From positions 57,635-121,634 of the forward strand of contig NZ_CABVHQ010000010.1 in NCBI RefSeq assembly GCF_902497895.1: a stretch of DNA of 64,000 nt, in the 5' to 3' direction. The notes under the pieces were generated by a model. It ran no database searches. It saw only the letters and a program-made list of their open reading frames with translations, and was not told where the DNA came from. The position numbers and the translations under genes were made by a program. Shown here one piece after another: positions 24,876 to 34,660 of the stretch. Position 1 is the stretch's first letter. Each line of letters begins with the position of its first letter. The stretch comes from Pseudomonas fluorescens. Lineage in GTDB: Bacteria > Pseudomonadota > Gammaproteobacteria > Pseudomonadales > Pseudomonadaceae.

Positions 24876-25808
24876 ATGATCTCAACCCGCCAGCTACGTT
24901 ATTTCGTCGAGATCGCCGAGTCCGGCAGCTTCAGTGCTGCTGCCGAGCGTTTGTTCGTTGCGCAATCGGCCCTGAGTCGACAAATCAAGGAGCTCGAGGG
25001 CCAACTACAAACGCCTCTGTTCGAACGTACCGCTCGCCAACCGCACCTGACAGCTGCCGGCGAGGCCTTTTATCCAAGAGCCAGAAACCTCTTGAGCGAA
25101 TTGAACAAGGCCAGCGAAATGGCGACACAGGTGGGCAACGGCCAACTCGGCACCTTGCGCCTGAGCCACTCCAGCACAGTGCCAATGAGCGGACGCCTGC
25201 TGCAAGGCATCAGTGGTTATCTGGAGCACTGTTCCGGCGTGTCCATGGACATAGTGAAACTCTCTTCCGACGTACAAATTGAAGAGCTGGCCGAGGGTCG
25301 GCTGGACATCGGCCTGTTGCGCTTGCCGGTATTGCGCCAGCGCGACGGGGTACAGATTGTGCCGCTCTATAGCGAGCGGCTCTTGCTTGCAGTACCGCCC
25401 GACCATCCCTTGACAATGAATACACCTGAGCAAGGCATCGACCTCGCTCTCTTAAAGGACCAGCCATTTATCTCCATCCCCCATCCGCAACGGGGTGGAC
25501 TCAGCTATTTGTCCGCAGAGTTGTGCATGCGCCAGGGCTTTTTTCCCAAGGCTGCACGCGTAGTGTCGCGCAAGACCACGCAACTGCAATTGATTCAGGC
25601 CGGTTTTGGTATTGCCCTGCTCCCTGAGTCGATGCAAGACATCGCCCCGGCGAACATTCATTTCCTGCCCTTGGCCGACCCAGACTGCCAAAGCACCATC
25701 GCGCTCGCCTACCGCCAACATCCGACACCGCTGGTGGAGCAATTCGTCCAACACTTCAGCAGCAACTTACACCATGGGAGCGGGCCTGCCCCAATGCCGG
25801 TCCGTTAA
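24876..25808 (+). CDS. LysR-family transcriptional regulator
   Basis: The 310-aa protein has an N-terminal winged helix (LRYFVEIAESGSFSAAAERLFVAQSALSRQIKELE) and a LysR substrate-binding domain (about residues 90-295). It is divergent from the TSUP transporter, its likely target. The last nine residues (SGPAPMPVR) and the stop are encoded by a repeat element (25781-25809) rather than by family sequence, so the original end was probably replaced. TATCTTCATA at 24835-24844 is a weak candidate operator. Confidence 0.9.
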   Translation: MISTRQLRYFVEIAESGSFSAAAERLFVAQSALSRQIKELEGQLQTPLFERTARQPHLTAAGEAFYPRARNLLSELNKASEMATQVGNGQLGTLRLSHSSTVPMSGRLLQGISGYLEHCSGVSMDIVKLSSDVQIEELAEGRLDIGLLRLPVLRQRDGVQIVPLYSERLLLAVPPDHPLTMNTPEQGIDLALLKDQPFISIPHPQRGGLSYLSAELCMRQGFFPKAARVVSRKTTQLQLIQAGFGIALLPESMQDIAPANIHFLPLADPDCQSTIALAYRQHPTPLVEQFVQHFSSNLHHGSGPAPMPVR

Positions 25809-26101
25809 GGGAACCCCCTGGATGCTGCGCCCTGATCCGGAATCCACCCCTCACCCCAGCCCTCTCCCCACGGGGGAGAGGGAGCAGAATGTGGGTTTCT
25901 GAAGATGTGCTGCGACCTGATCGAAATTCGTTGAATCCATAATCGACCCGGTTTCACAGGTCGCTGCAACTCGGCAGACACCCAAGATCAACCCCCTCTC
26001 CCCCGTGGGGAGAGGGCTGGGGTGAGGGGTGGTTCTTGAGCCTGGCGAACAATCGGAAGCGCTCCTCGCAAAAATGCCAATTAACCGACCGGCATTGGAG
26101 C
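25781..26101. repeat. second composite repeat, overlapping the LysR 3' end
   Basis: The left end (25781-25809, minus) and the right end (26081-26101, plus) are inverted copies of TTAACSGACCGGCATTGG. Between them are inverted copies of CCCCAGCCCTCTCCCCACGG (25852-25881 and 25996-26032), each palindromic. The organisation matches the 19694-19920 element, although the inner REP family differs. Nothing else is seen in the 25809-26173 spacer. Confidence 0.75.
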
Positions 26102-26173
26102 ACCCCACACACGGTGCATAGGGCAGCGATCAGCCATGGAGATTGTCGGTCAAATGCCTTTATCATGCGCCCC

Positions 26174-27553
26174 ATGATTAAAGACCCCTTTGCAAGACTC
26201 GGCCTAGACCGCGAAGTCCTGACTGTCAGCCAGCTCAACGGCCGTGCGCGGGTGTTGCTGGAAGATGTGTTCAGTAACATCTGGGTCGAAGGCGAAATTT
26301 CCAACCTCGCCCGCCCGGCTTCCGGCCATGTGTACTTCACCCTCAAGGACAGCGGCGCCCAAGTGCGTTGTGCGCTGTTCCGGCAGAATGCTGCGCGCGT
26401 TCGCCAGGTATTGAAAGATGGCCTGGCGGTGAAGGTGCGCGGCAAGGTGTCGCTGTTCGAAGGCCGTGGCGACTATCAACTGATTCTCGACACCGTGGAG
26501 CCGGCCGGTGATGGCGCGCTGCGTCTGGCATTCGATGCGCTGAAGGAAAAACTCAGCGCCGAGGGCCTGTTCAGCGCTGAGCGCAAAGTGCCGTTGCCCG
26601 CCCATCCGCAACGTATCGGTATCATCAGTTCGCCGACCGGCGCGGTGATCCGCGACATCATCAGTGTCTTCAACCGCCGCGCGCCGCACGTCCGATTGAC
26701 CCTGATCCCGACTGCCGTACAAGGCCGCGAAGCCACGGCACAGATCGTCCGCGCCCTGAAACTGGCCGATGCCCGTGGCTTTGACGCGCTGATCCTGGCG
26801 CGCGGCGGTGGCTCGCTGGAGGACCTCTGGTGCTTCAACGAAGAAGCCGTCGCCCGTGCGGTGGATGCCTGTGTCACGCCGATCGTCAGCGCCGTCGGCC
26901 ATGAAACCGATGTATCGATCAGTGACTTCGTCGCCGACGTCCGCGCACCGACGCCCTCCGCTGCCGCCGAATTGCTCGCGCCGGACTCCAGCGATCTGCA
27001 ACACCGGGTCGAAAGCCTGCACCGCCGTCTGGTGATGCGCATCCGCGACCGACTGATGCGTGACCGCCTGCGCCTGGAAGGCATGGCGCGACGCTTGCGT
27101 CATCCCGGAGAACGCCTGCGCCAGCAAGCGCAACGCCTGGACGATCTGGACATGCGCATGCGCCGCGCTTTCGAGCGCAGCCTCAATACCCGCCGCGAGC
27201 GCTTGATCCGCCTGGAAACCCGACTCGCCGGGCAGCATCCCGGGCGCCAGCTGGCGCTGCTGCGCCAGCGCCTCGACAGCCTCGCCGAACGCTTGCCCCG
27301 GGCGATGCGCGAAGGTCTGAAGGCGCGTCGCCTGCAGCTGCAGAGCCAGATGCAAACCCTGCATGTGGTCAGTCCGCTGGCGACCCTCGGTCGTGGTTAC
27401 AGCATCCTGCTGGACGAACGCGGCCAGGCCATTCGCAGTGCCGCCCAGACCCATCCCGGCCAGCGTCTGAAGGCCAGACTCGGCGAAGGCGAATTGCAGG
27501 TGCGCGTCGAAGACAACCACCTGACGCCTGTCACCCTTTCTTTACTGGATTGA
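26174..27553 (+). CDS. xseA: exodeoxyribonuclease VII large subunit
   Basis: XseA is the catalytic subunit of exonuclease VII, a single-strand DNA exonuclease. The 459-aa protein has an N-terminal OB-fold (VSQLNGRARVLLEDVFSNIWVEGEISN), the catalytic core (RIGIISSPTGAVIRDI, LARGGGSLEDLWCFN, VGHETDVSISDFVAD), and a long coiled coil (about residues 280-420). An ATG three codons earlier is possible. The small subunit xseB is not in the window, as is usual. It ends 3 bases before the M23 gene. Confidence 0.96.
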   Translation: MIKDPFARLGLDREVLTVSQLNGRARVLLEDVFSNIWVEGEISNLARPASGHVYFTLKDSGAQVRCALFRQNAARVRQVLKDGLAVKVRGKVSLFEGRGDYQLILDTVEPAGDGALRLAFDALKEKLSAEGLFSAERKVPLPAHPQRIGIISSPTGAVIRDIISVFNRRAPHVRLTLIPTAVQGREATAQIVRALKLADARGFDALILARGGGSLEDLWCFNEEAVARAVDACVTPIVSAVGHETDVSISDFVADVRAPTPSAAAELLAPDSSDLQHRVESLHRRLVMRIRDRLMRDRLRLEGMARRLRHPGERLRQQAQRLDDLDMRMRRAFERSLNTRRERLIRLETRLAGQHPGRQLALLRQRLDSLAERLPRAMREGLKARRLQLQSQMQTLHVVSPLATLGRGYSILLDERGQAIRSAAQTHPGQRLKARLGEGELQVRVEDNHLTPVTLSLLD

Positions 27554-27556
27554 TCC

Positions 27557-28378
27557 ATGCCGCGTTTTCTTTGCACCCTGCTGTTGCTGTGCCTGACCCT
27601 CAATGCCCATGCCGACAGTTACATCACCCGCCTGCTGAACAAACCGGTGCCCGGTGGCGTGGCGGTGGTCGATCTCGGCACTTCGGCTCAAGCCCCCAAG
27701 GCCAGCTATCAGGGAAAACCGCTGCTGGTGGTCAAGGAACAGAACAACTGGCTGGCGATTGTTGGCGTGCCCTTGACCGTCAAACCCGGCAGCCAGCAAA
27801 TCAATGCAGGCGGGCGCAACCTGAGTTTCACCGTCGGCACCAAGCAATACCCGGAACAGCGCATCACCTTGAAAAACCAGCGTCAGGTCAATCCGAACCC
27901 GGAGGACCTCAAGCGCATCGACGCTGAATTGACCGAACAGATCAGCGCCTACCGCAGCTTCAGTCCGAACACCCCGAGCAACCTGCTGCTGGACAAACCG
28001 GTCAACGGGCCGCTTTCCAGCAAGTTTGGCGTGCGCCGGTTCTTTAACGGCGAAGAACGCAATCCCCACGCTGGTCTGGACTTCGCGGTACCCGCCGGCA
28101 CTCCGATCAAGACCCCGGCCGCCGGCAAGGTGATCTTGCTCGGCAATTACTTCTTCAATGGCAACACGGTGTTCGTCGACCACGGCCAGGGCTTTATCAG
28201 CATGTTTTGCCATATGTCGAAAATCGACGTGAAGGTCGGCCAGCAATTGGCCCGTGGCGCAGTGGTGGGCAAAGTCGGCTCCACGGGGCGGGCGACCGGG
28301 CCGCATATGCACTGGAACATCAGCCTGAATGATGCCCGAGTTGATCCGGCGATTTTTATTGGGGCGTTCCAGCCCTGA
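27557..28378 (+). CDS. M23 family metallopeptidase
   Basis: This 273-aa secreted protein has a signal peptide (about residues 1-19, cut after NAHA), an N-terminal beta domain, and a LytM/M23 domain near residues 150-265. Zinc ligands are visible in HAGLDFAVP (H and D) and HMHWNISLN. Active M23 enzymes cut peptidoglycan cross-links. All four ligand residues appear present, so it is likely active. It is probably co-transcribed with xseA. A close gene of this type lies at the same place in other Pseudomonas genomes. Confidence 0.92.
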   Translation: MPRFLCTLLLLCLTLNAHADSYITRLLNKPVPGGVAVVDLGTSAQAPKASYQGKPLLVVKEQNNWLAIVGVPLTVKPGSQQINAGGRNLSFTVGTKQYPEQRITLKNQRQVNPNPEDLKRIDAELTEQISAYRSFSPNTPSNLLLDKPVNGPLSSKFGVRRFFNGEERNPHAGLDFAVPAGTPIKTPAAGKVILLGNYFFNGNTVFVDHGQGFISMFCHMSKIDVKVGQQLARGAVVGKVGSTGRATGPHMHWNISLNDARVDPAIFIGAFQP

Positions 28379-28402
28379 GAGGTGTGGTGAGGCAAAGGGC
28401 CC

Positions 28403-28498
28403 TATCGCGAGCAAGCTCGCTCCCACAGTTGATCGCATGCGAACACACATTTTGTGTCCGCCATCTATCTAATGTGGGAGCGAGCTTGCTCGCGATGG
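28403..28498. repeat. REP inverted pair (GTGGGAGCGAGC type)
   Basis: CATCGCGAGCAAGCTCGCTC-type units face each other (28403-28427 and 28473-28498) after the M23 gene. This is a second REP family, also found at 30738-30847, 34747-34771 and 51101-51192. Confidence 0.85.
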
Positions 28499-28698
28499 CA
28501 ATCCCAAAACCAACATCGCAACAAAGCCTGGCAAACACTTAAAAACTCAATTGCTAACCTTTGTACATCAGCGCAATTTAACCAACACCAAACACAATCC
28601 TGCGCTACAAAATCTCGAATTACCGCAAAAAATCAGAAATTATCTCAATTTTTTTCACCTGCTTGCCATCCTTCATCCCAATGGTTAGGGTTGAAGAC

Positions 28699-28776
28699 AT
28701 GAAAACCTCTCACACCCTCATTCAGCGACGCCAACACCGCAGCCTCTGCCTCGTCAGTGCACGACTGCCAGGGTGA
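28699..28776 (+). CDS. possible leader peptide of leuA
   Basis: A 25-codon frame (starting MKTSHTLIQRRQHRSLCLVS) opens 166 bases before leuA and ends with TGA. Four leucines and several arginines and histidines are present, which is too few leucines for a classic attenuator. No terminator with a T-run separates it from leuA. The rest of the 28379-28864 spacer contains a REP pair and an AT-rich tract (28540-28660). A real small gene is possible but not demonstrated. Confidence 0.35.
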   Translation: MKTSHTLIQRRQHRSLCLVSARLPG

Positions 28777-28864
28777 ATCGCGGTGCCTCGCCCCCAGCTA
28801 CATCAATAGAAAATGATTCAACGGCAGGCCGCCTCTTTTCGGCCAACACCATAGGGATTTCCTG

Positions 28865-30538
28865 ATGACCATGCTCAAAGACCCGTCCTCGAAGTACCGC
28901 GCATTTGCGACCATTGATATCCCGGACCGCACCTGGCCTTCGAAAACCATCACCGCCGCGCCGATCTGGTGCAGCTCCGACCTGCGCGACGGCAACCAGT
29001 CGCTGATCGAGCCGATGGACGCAGTCAAGAAGCTGCGCTTCTGGAAAACCCTGGTCGCCGTAGGTGTGAAAGAGATCGAAGCCTCCTTCCCTGCCGCTTC
29101 GCAAACCGACTTCGACTTCGTCCGTACCTTGATCGAAGGCGGCCACATCCCGGACGACACCACCATCCAGGTGTTGACCCAGGGTCGTGAAGACTTGATC
29201 GAGCGCACCTTCGAATCCCTGCGCGGCGCGAAAAAAGCCATCGTTCACCTGTACAACGCCACCAGCCCGTCCTTCCGCAAGATTGTCTTCAATCAGGACA
29301 AGGCCGGGGTCAAGGCGATTGCCGTCGACGCCGCCAAGCTGTTCGTCAAATATGCCGCCAAGCAGCCGGACACCGAGTGGACTTTCGAGTACTCGCCCGA
29401 GACCTTCAGCGCCACCGAAGTGGAATTCGCCAAGGAAGTCTGCGACGCGGTGATCGAGGTCTGGAACCCGACGCCCGAGCACAAAATGATCCTCAACCTG
29501 CCGGCCACCGTCGAATGCGCGACGCCGAACATCTATGCCGACCAGATCGAGTGGTTCGGTCGTCACATCAACCGTCGTGACAGCGTGATAATCAGCCTGC
29601 ACACCCACAACGACCGTGGCACTGGCGTTGCCGCCACCGAGTTGGGCCTGATGGCCGGCGCCGACCGTGTCGAAGGCTGCCTGTTCGGCAACGGCGAGCG
29701 CACCGGTAACGTCGACCTGGTCACCGTGGCGTTGAACCTCTACACCCAGGGCATCCACCCTGAACTGGACTTCTCGGATATCGACGGCGTGCGCAAAGTC
29801 GTTGAAGAGTGCAACCAGATCCCGGTACACCCGCGTCACCCGTACGTCGGCGACCTGGTTCACACCGCGTTCTCCGGCTCGCACCAAGACGCCATCCGCA
29901 AAGGCTTCGCGCAACAGAAACCGGACGCCTTATGGGAAGTGCCGTACTTGCCGATCGACCCGGCCGACATCGGTCGCAGCTACGAGGCGGTGATCCGCGT
30001 GAACAGCCAGTCGGGCAAAGGCGGTATCGCTTACCTGCTGGAACAGGAATACGGCATCAACTTGCCGCGTCGCATGCAGATCGAGTTCAGCCAGGTGGTA
30101 CAGCGTGAAACCGATCGCCTGGGCCTGGAAATGACGGCCCAGCAGATCCACTCCTTGCTGCACAGCGAATACTTGCAGGCCAACCTGCCTTATGCGCTGG
30201 TCAGTCACCGCTTGCAGGAAGAGAACGGCAACAGCGCGGTCGACGTCGAGGTTCACTGCGACGGCGAAACCCAGCACTGGCGCGGCAAGGGCAATGGCGC
30301 CCTGGAAGCGCTGGTAGCCGGTCTGCCGATTGCCGTGGAGATCATGGACTACAACGAACACGCGATCGGCGCGGGCACCAATGCCAAGGCTGCGGCCTAC
30401 ATTGAACTGCGGGTCAATGGCGAACGTGCGGTCCACGGCGTGGGCATCGACGAAAACATCACCACCGCCAGCTTCAAGGCCCTGTTCAGCGCGCTGAACC
30501 GCTCCCTGAGCCAGACACAAGCCCAAGAAGCGGCATAA
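28865..30538 (+). CDS. leuA: 2-isopropylmalate synthase (LeuA2 type)
   Basis: LeuA condenses acetyl-CoA with 2-oxoisovalerate, the first step of leucine synthesis. The 557-aa protein starts [27 protein letters not shown]. The catalytic TIM barrel has [11 protein letters not shown] with the metal-binding Asp and HTHNDRGTG with two histidines. The C-terminal regulatory domain (about residues 440-555), which binds leucine, ends in the normal place. It is monocistronic, with a terminator directly after it. Confidence 0.97.
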   Translation: MTMLKDPSSKYRAFATIDIPDRTWPSKTITAAPIWCSSDLRDGNQSLIEPMDAVKKLRFWKTLVAVGVKEIEASFPAASQTDFDFVRTLIEGGHIPDDTTIQVLTQGREDLIERTFESLRGAKKAIVHLYNATSPSFRKIVFNQDKAGVKAIAVDAAKLFVKYAAKQPDTEWTFEYSPETFSATEVEFAKEVCDAVIEVWNPTPEHKMILNLPATVECATPNIYADQIEWFGRHINRRDSVIISLHTHNDRGTGVAATELGLMAGADRVEGCLFGNGERTGNVDLVTVALNLYTQGIHPELDFSDIDGVRKVVEECNQIPVHPRHPYVGDLVHTAFSGSHQDAIRKGFAQQKPDALWEVPYLPIDPADIGRSYEAVIRVNSQSGKGGIAYLLEQEYGINLPRRMQIEFSQVVQRETDRLGLEMTAQQIHSLLHSEYLQANLPYALVSHRLQEENGNSAVDVEVHCDGETQHWRGKGNGALEALVAGLPIAVEIMDYNEHAIGAGTNAKAAAYIELRVNGERAVHGVGIDENITTASFKALFSALNRSLSQTQAQEAA

Positions 30539-30554
30539 CCAGTCGTTGAAATAC

Positions 30555-30592
30555 AAAAGGCCCCGGGGTGATGCCTCGGAGCCTTTTTTGTT
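30555..30592 (+). terminator. rho-independent terminator of leuA
   Basis: AAAAGGCCCCGGGG and CCTCGGAGCCTTTTTTG form an imperfect stem (AAAAGGCnCCGgGG/CCTCGGaGCCTTTT) with a T-run directly after, 17 bases past the leuA stop. Confidence 0.85.
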
Positions 30593-30605
30593 TTAGCCAT
30601 TTTGA

Positions 30606-30687
30606 AGATCAAAAGATCGCAGCCTTCGGCAGCTCCTACAGGGATCGCATTCCAGCGTAGGAGCTGCCGAAGGCTGCGATCTTTTCG
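30606..30687. repeat. REP inverted pair
   Basis: Inverted GTAGGAGCTGCCGAAGGCTG units (30606-30639 and 30656-30687) are separated by only about 16 bases. They form a nearly perfect long hairpin after the leuA terminator. Confidence 0.88.
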
Positions 30688-30737
30688 CTGAGCCCCCGAT
30701 CTCAGCTGAACTATTTTTGTGTTGCCTGTCATGCCCC

Positions 30738-30847
30738 ATCGCGAGCAGGTCTGATCGCCGCACCGTCGCTCCCGCATTGGATTTTGGGTGAACCCATAAT
30801 TTTGCGTTCACACAATCTACGGTGGGAGCGAGCCTGCTCGCGATGGC
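30738..30847. repeat. diverged REP pair (GTGGGAGCGAGC type)
   Basis: A degraded left half (CATCGCGAGCAGG, then GTCGCTCCCGC) faces an intact right half GGTGGGAGCGAGCCTGCTCG. It fills the rest of the 30539-30869 spacer. Confidence 0.7.
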
Positions 30848-30869
30848 GGCAGGTCAGGCAACGAGAGTA

Positions 30870-31661
30870 TCAGGTGAATTCAAAGGTATCGGCATCCAGA
30901 TTAGCCGGGAAGCGCTTGCGATAAGCCGCCAGTTCCGCCACATCCAGAACCACCTGAAACACCCCATCTGCCTCACCGGCACTCAGCAGGGTTTCACCCT
31001 GGAAATCCAGGACCTGGCTGTCGCCGGTATAGGCGAAGCCCTTGCCGTCGGTGCCTACCCGATTCACCGCCGCCACATAGCAGAGGTTTTCGATTGCGCG
31101 CGCCGGCAACAGGCGATTCCAGTGCTGACGCCGCGCGCCAGGCCAGTTGGCGGTATACAGCAGCAAATCGGTGTCCTGAGCATCGCGGCTCCACACCGGG
31201 AAGCGCAGGTCATAGCAAATCAACGGCCGGATCCGCCAGCCTTTGAGTTCGAACTGCACCTGGCGCTCGCCCGGAGTGAAGTGGTTGTGCTCACCGGCCA
31301 TACGGAACAGGTGGCGCTTGTCGTAGTGCCAGACTTCGCCGTCGGGACGCGCCCACAGCAAGCGATTGCGATGGCTGCCATCGGCGGCCTGGACGATCAC
31401 AGTGCCGGTAATCACCGCATCGAGTTTTTTCGCCTGGCTGCGCAACCACTTGCTGGTGGGACCGTTTTCCGGCTCGGCCAGGGTTTCGGACTCCATGGAA
31501 AAACCGGTGGTGAACATCTCCGGCAGGATGACCAGGTCTGCGCCCCGGGCTTGTTCCAGCAGCTGCTCGAAATGCTCGAAGTTGGCCTGACGGTCATGCC
31601 AGGCCAGCGTCGTCTGGATCAGTGCAACGTTAAGGTTCGGCAGTGCACTCAGATCACGCAT
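30870..31661 (-). CDS. omega-amidase, YafV/Nit2-like (nitrilase superfamily)
   Basis: The 263-aa protein belongs to the carbon-nitrogen hydrolases. The catalytic triad is visible: Glu in ILPEMFTTGFSM, Lys in YDKRHLFRM, and Cys in PLICYDLRFPVW. YafV-type enzymes hydrolyse alpha-ketoglutaramate or alpha-ketosuccinamate, the by-products of glutamine- or methionine-linked transamination. Its start overlaps the end of a methionine aminotransferase by 13 bases, which supports a methionine salvage role. The overlap suggests translational coupling. Confidence 0.91.
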   Translation of the reverse strand: MRDLSALPNLNVALIQTTLAWHDRQANFEHFEQLLEQARGADLVILPEMFTTGFSMESETLAEPENGPTSKWLRSQAKKLDAVITGTVIVQAADGSHRNRLLWARPDGEVWHYDKRHLFRMAGEHNHFTPGERQVQFELKGWRIRPLICYDLRFPVWSRDAQDTDLLLYTANWPGARRQHWNRLLPARAIENLCYVAAVNRVGTDGKGFAYTGDSQVLDFQGETLLSAGEADGVFQVVLDVAELAAYRKRFPANLDADTFEFT

Positions 31662-32797
31662 AATTTCTCCGCTGCTTCACGCAGCGTCTCCTCGCGTTTG
31701 GCAAAACACAGGCGCACCAGACGCTGCCCTGGCGGCGGGCTCTGGTAGAACACCGAGACCGGAATCGTCGCCACCCCGTGCTCGCGGGTCATCCATAGCG
31801 CCATGTCGACGTCATTGAGGTCCGGGCGAATCTGCGAGTAGTCGACCAACTGGAAGTAGGTGCCGGCGACCCGCGTGAAACTGAATCGTGAAGGCATCAG
31901 CAAATCGCAGAACAGATCGCGCTTGGCCTGATAGAACGCCGGCAGTTCCTCGACATGTTCAGGGTGCTCGGCCATGAAGTCGGCCAAGGCATATTGCAGG
32001 GGCGTCACGCCGCAGAAGCTCACGTACTGATGCACTTTACGCAGCTCGGCGGTGAGCGCCGGCGGTGCGACCACGTAGCCGGTTTTCCAGCCCGTGACGT
32101 GGTAAGTCTTGCCAAACGAACTGACCACAAAGGCCCGCTGATACAGCTCTTCGTGGGCCAGCACGCTGGCGTGGGGCACGCCGTCGAACACCAGGTGCTC
32201 GTAGACCTCGTCGCTGATCAGGTAGATGTCGCGATCGCGGATCAAGTCTGCCAGTTGGTCGAGCTCGGCCCGACTGATCAGTGCGCCACTGGGATTGTGC
32301 GGCGAGTTGAGGATGATCATCCGCGTACGCGGGCTCAGTGCTTCAGCGAGCTTCTGCCAGTCGATGGCGAAATCATTCAGGCCCAGCTGCACATGCACGC
32401 AACGGCCGCCAGCAAGTTCCACCGAGGGCTCATAACTGTCGTAGCACGGGTCGAACACTATGACTTCATCACCGGGATGGATCAGCGCTTGAACGGCGCA
32501 GAAAATTGCCTGAGTCGCGCCGGGGGTGATGGTCACTTCCGTGTCGGCATCCACCGTGCAGCCATAGCTGCGGGCGATCTTGGCCGCGACCTGCTGGCGC
32601 AACGCTGGCAGGCCGGTCATCGGTGAATATTGGTTGTGGCCGCTGGCGATGTGCCGGCCTACGGCATCACGCAGGGCCTGCGGGCCGTCGAAATCGGGGA
32701 AGCCCTGGGACAGGTTGAGCGCGCCGGTTTCCACCGCGAGCTGCGACATACGAGTGAAGATGGTAGTGCCGACATTCGGCAGCTTGCTGGTGATCAT
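31649..32797 (-). CDS. pyridoxal-phosphate aminotransferase, methionine aminotransferase type
   Basis: The 382-aa class I aminotransferase begins MITSKLPNVGTTIFTRMSQLA. The PLP lysine is in SSFGKTYHVTGWKTG and the substrate arginine in LVRLCFAKREE. The N-terminal signature LSQGFPDFDGP and the N-SPHNPSGA motif match the YbdL/kynurenine aminotransferase branch, which accepts methionine. It likely transaminates 2-oxo-4-methylthiobutyrate with glutamine, feeding the omega-amidase encoded directly downstream. The upstream in-frame extension lacks family sequence and was rejected. Confidence 0.93.
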   Translation of the reverse strand: MITSKLPNVGTTIFTRMSQLAVETGALNLSQGFPDFDGPQALRDAVGRHIASGHNQYSPMTGLPALRQQVAAKIARSYGCTVDADTEVTITPGATQAIFCAVQALIHPGDEVIVFDPCYDSYEPSVELAGGRCVHVQLGLNDFAIDWQKLAEALSPRTRMIILNSPHNPSGALISRAELDQLADLIRDRDIYLISDEVYEHLVFDGVPHASVLAHEELYQRAFVVSSFGKTYHVTGWKTGYVVAPPALTAELRKVHQYVSFCGVTPLQYALADFMAEHPEHVEELPAFYQAKRDLFCDLLMPSRFSFTRVAGTYFQLVDYSQIRPDLNDVDMALWMTREHGVATIPVSVFYQSPPPGQRLVRLCFAKREETLREAAEKLCVI

Positions 32798-32867
32798 CGG
32801 TGGTTCCCTGCTGACACCCGGCTCTACGACGGCACGGGAGAGCCCGAGGATAGCCCAAACGGCAGGC

Positions 32868-32894
32868 ACGAAAAAGGGCGCCATGGGCGCCCTT
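32868..32894. terminator. bidirectional hairpin upstream of the aminotransferase
   Basis: AAAAGGGCGCC pairs with GGCGCCCTT around a short CATG centre, and a T-run follows on the minus strand. It may end der transcription that passes the first hairpin. Confidence 0.65.
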
Positions 32895-32930
32895 CTGGTA
32901 ATGCACATACTTCTGATCTTGCCGATGACT

Positions 32931-33082
32931 TGTGGCAAGCGGGCTTGCCCGCGCTGGGTCGCGAAGCGGCCCTAAAATCTGCAACCGAGGTGTTTTCAGG
33001 AGGAACACATCGGCTGGTTTTACGACCGCTGCGCGGCCGAACGGGGCGATGCGGCGTTCCGACAAGCCCCCTCGCCACAAAG
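32931..33082. repeat. composite REP (GTGGCRAGSGGGCTTGCCC type)
   Basis: Outer halves GTGGCAAGCGGGCTTGCCC and GGGGC...CCCCTCGCCAC face each other around a GGTTTTACGACCGCTGCGCGG core. The arrangement closely matches 561-716. It lies in the 32798-33115 spacer, which has nothing else besides two hairpins. Confidence 0.78.
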
Positions 33083-33110
33083 AGCCCGCCCGGAAAAGGC
33101 GGGCAGGCTC
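33083..33110 (-). terminator. terminator of der
   Basis: GAGCCTGCCCGCC and GGGCGGGCTC pair around TTTTCC six bases past the der stop, followed by TCTTTGT on the minus strand. Confidence 0.75.
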
Positions 33111-33115
33111 GAGAA

Positions 33116-34585
33116 TCAGCGTTTGTCTTTACGCTTCTTCTCGGCTTTCTTGTGGTGAGTCATCAAACGACGCTTCTTGTTGACCTGGCGGTCGGTGAGC
33201 GTGTTCTTCAGGCCTTCGTACGGGTTCTCGCCACCTTTGAATTCGATACGGATCGGCGTGCCGACCAGTTTCAAGACGCGGCGGTAAGTGTTTTCCAGGT
33301 AACGGACGTAGGATTTCGGAACCTTTTCCACCTGGTTACCGTGGATCACGATGATCGGCGGGTTGGCACCACCCAAGTGGGCATAACGCAGCTTGATCCG
33401 ACGGTTGTTGACCATCGGTGGCGCGTGCTCGCCGACCGCATCTTCAAGGATCTGGGTCAGGCGGTTGGTCGGCCAGCGGGTGACCGCGGACTTGAACGAG
33501 TTCTGCACCGACTGGTACAGGTTACCCACCCCCGTGCCGTGCAAGGCCGAGATGAAGTGGATGTCGGCGAAGTCAACGAAGAACAGCCGACGTTGCAGCT
33601 CGATCTTCACGAACTCGCGTTCGCCAGGCGTCATGCCATCCCACTTGTTCAGTGCGATAACCAGGGCACGACCGGCTTCCAGGACGAAGCCCAGCAGGTT
33701 GAGGTCGTGATCGACCACGCCTTCGCGGGCGTCCATGACGAAGACCACCACGTTGGCGTCTTTGATCGCCTGCAGGGTTTTCACCACCGAGAACTTTTCA
33801 ACTTCCTCGTGGATCTTGCCGCGCTTGCGCACACCGGCGGTGTCAATCAGCGTGTACTTCTCTTCGTTACGCTCGAAGGGAATGTAGATGCTGTCGCGGG
33901 TGGTGCCGGGTTCGTCATACACGATAACCCGGTCTTCACCGAGCATACGGTTGACCAGGGTCGACTTGCCGACGTTCGGACGACCGATGATGGCGATCTT
34001 GATACCGTCTTTTTCGCTCGGGCCTGGAATGCGCTTGGCTTCCTGACCTTCGGCAACGATTTCTTCTTCGCCTTCTTCCGGTTCTTCCTCATCTTTCGGG
34101 AAATCGCGCAGGCAGATTTCCAGCATCTGCGTGATGCCGCGACCGTGGGCACCGGCGATCGGAATCGCGTCGCCCATGCCCAGAGGGCTGAACTCGGCGC
34201 GGGCCAGCTCAGGGTCGATGTTGTCGACCTTGTTGGCGACCACATAGGAACGCTTGTTGCGCTTGCGCAAATGCTCGCCAATCATTTGATCGGCAGCGGT
34301 GAAACCGGCGCGGGCGTCTACCAGGAACAGGACGACATCGGCTTCTTCAATGGCCAGCAGCGACTGCTCGGCCATTTTTTCGTCCATGCCATGTTCGTCA
34401 CCGGAGATACCACCGGTGTCGACCAGAATGTAGGAACGCCCTTGCCACTTTGCCTCACCGTACTGGCGATCACGGGTCAGACCGGACAGGTCGCCGACAA
34501 TGGCGTCACGGGTCCTGGTCAGGCGGTTGAACAAGGTGGACTTGCCGACGTTCGGTCGACCCACCAGGGCGATTACGGGAACCAT
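33116..34585 (-). CDS. der: ribosome-associated GTPase Der (EngA)
   Basis: Der helps assemble the 50S subunit and has two tandem GTPase domains. The 489-aa protein shows [14 protein letters not shown] at residues 8-21 and a second [15 protein letters not shown] near residue 205, with DTGG and DTAG boxes. An acidic linker ([16 protein letters not shown]) joins the domains. The C-terminus is KH-like with a basic tail ([20 protein letters not shown]). ATG at 34585 has GGAGAG upstream. Confidence 0.97.
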   Translation of the reverse strand: MVPVIALVGRPNVGKSTLFNRLTRTRDAIVGDLSGLTRDRQYGEAKWQGRSYILVDTGGISGDEHGMDEKMAEQSLLAIEEADVVLFLVDARAGFTAADQMIGEHLRKRNKRSYVVANKVDNIDPELARAEFSPLGMGDAIPIAGAHGRGITQMLEICLRDFPKDEEEPEEGEEEIVAEGQEAKRIPGPSEKDGIKIAIIGRPNVGKSTLVNRMLGEDRVIVYDEPGTTRDSIYIPFERNEEKYTLIDTAGVRKRGKIHEEVEKFSVVKTLQAIKDANVVVFVMDAREGVVDHDLNLLGFVLEAGRALVIALNKWDGMTPGEREFVKIELQRRLFFVDFADIHFISALHGTGVGNLYQSVQNSFKSAVTRWPTNRLTQILEDAVGEHAPPMVNNRRIKLRYAHLGGANPPIIVIHGNQVEKVPKSYVRYLENTYRRVLKLVGTPIRIEFKGGENPYEGLKNTLTDRQVNKKRRLMTHHKKAEKKRKDKR

Positions 34586-34608
34586 GCGGCTCTCCACTGC
34601 GTTATTTC

Positions 34609-34641
34609 AGAAAATACAAAAGCCGCTGCTGGGCAGCGGCT
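34609..34641 (-). terminator. terminator between bamB and der
   Basis: AGCCGCTGC and GCAGCGGCT pair around 3 bases (34621-34641), followed by TTTTGTATTTTC on the minus strand. It may separate bamB from der transcription, so der may have another promoter nearby. Confidence 0.8.
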
Positions 34642-34660
34642 GGTGCTCGGGGCAGCACTG

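Noticed and set aside
25846..26034. CRISPR-like appearance of repeated palindromes
   Set aside because: Only two inverted copies with no regular spacers; the REP-type composite explains it.
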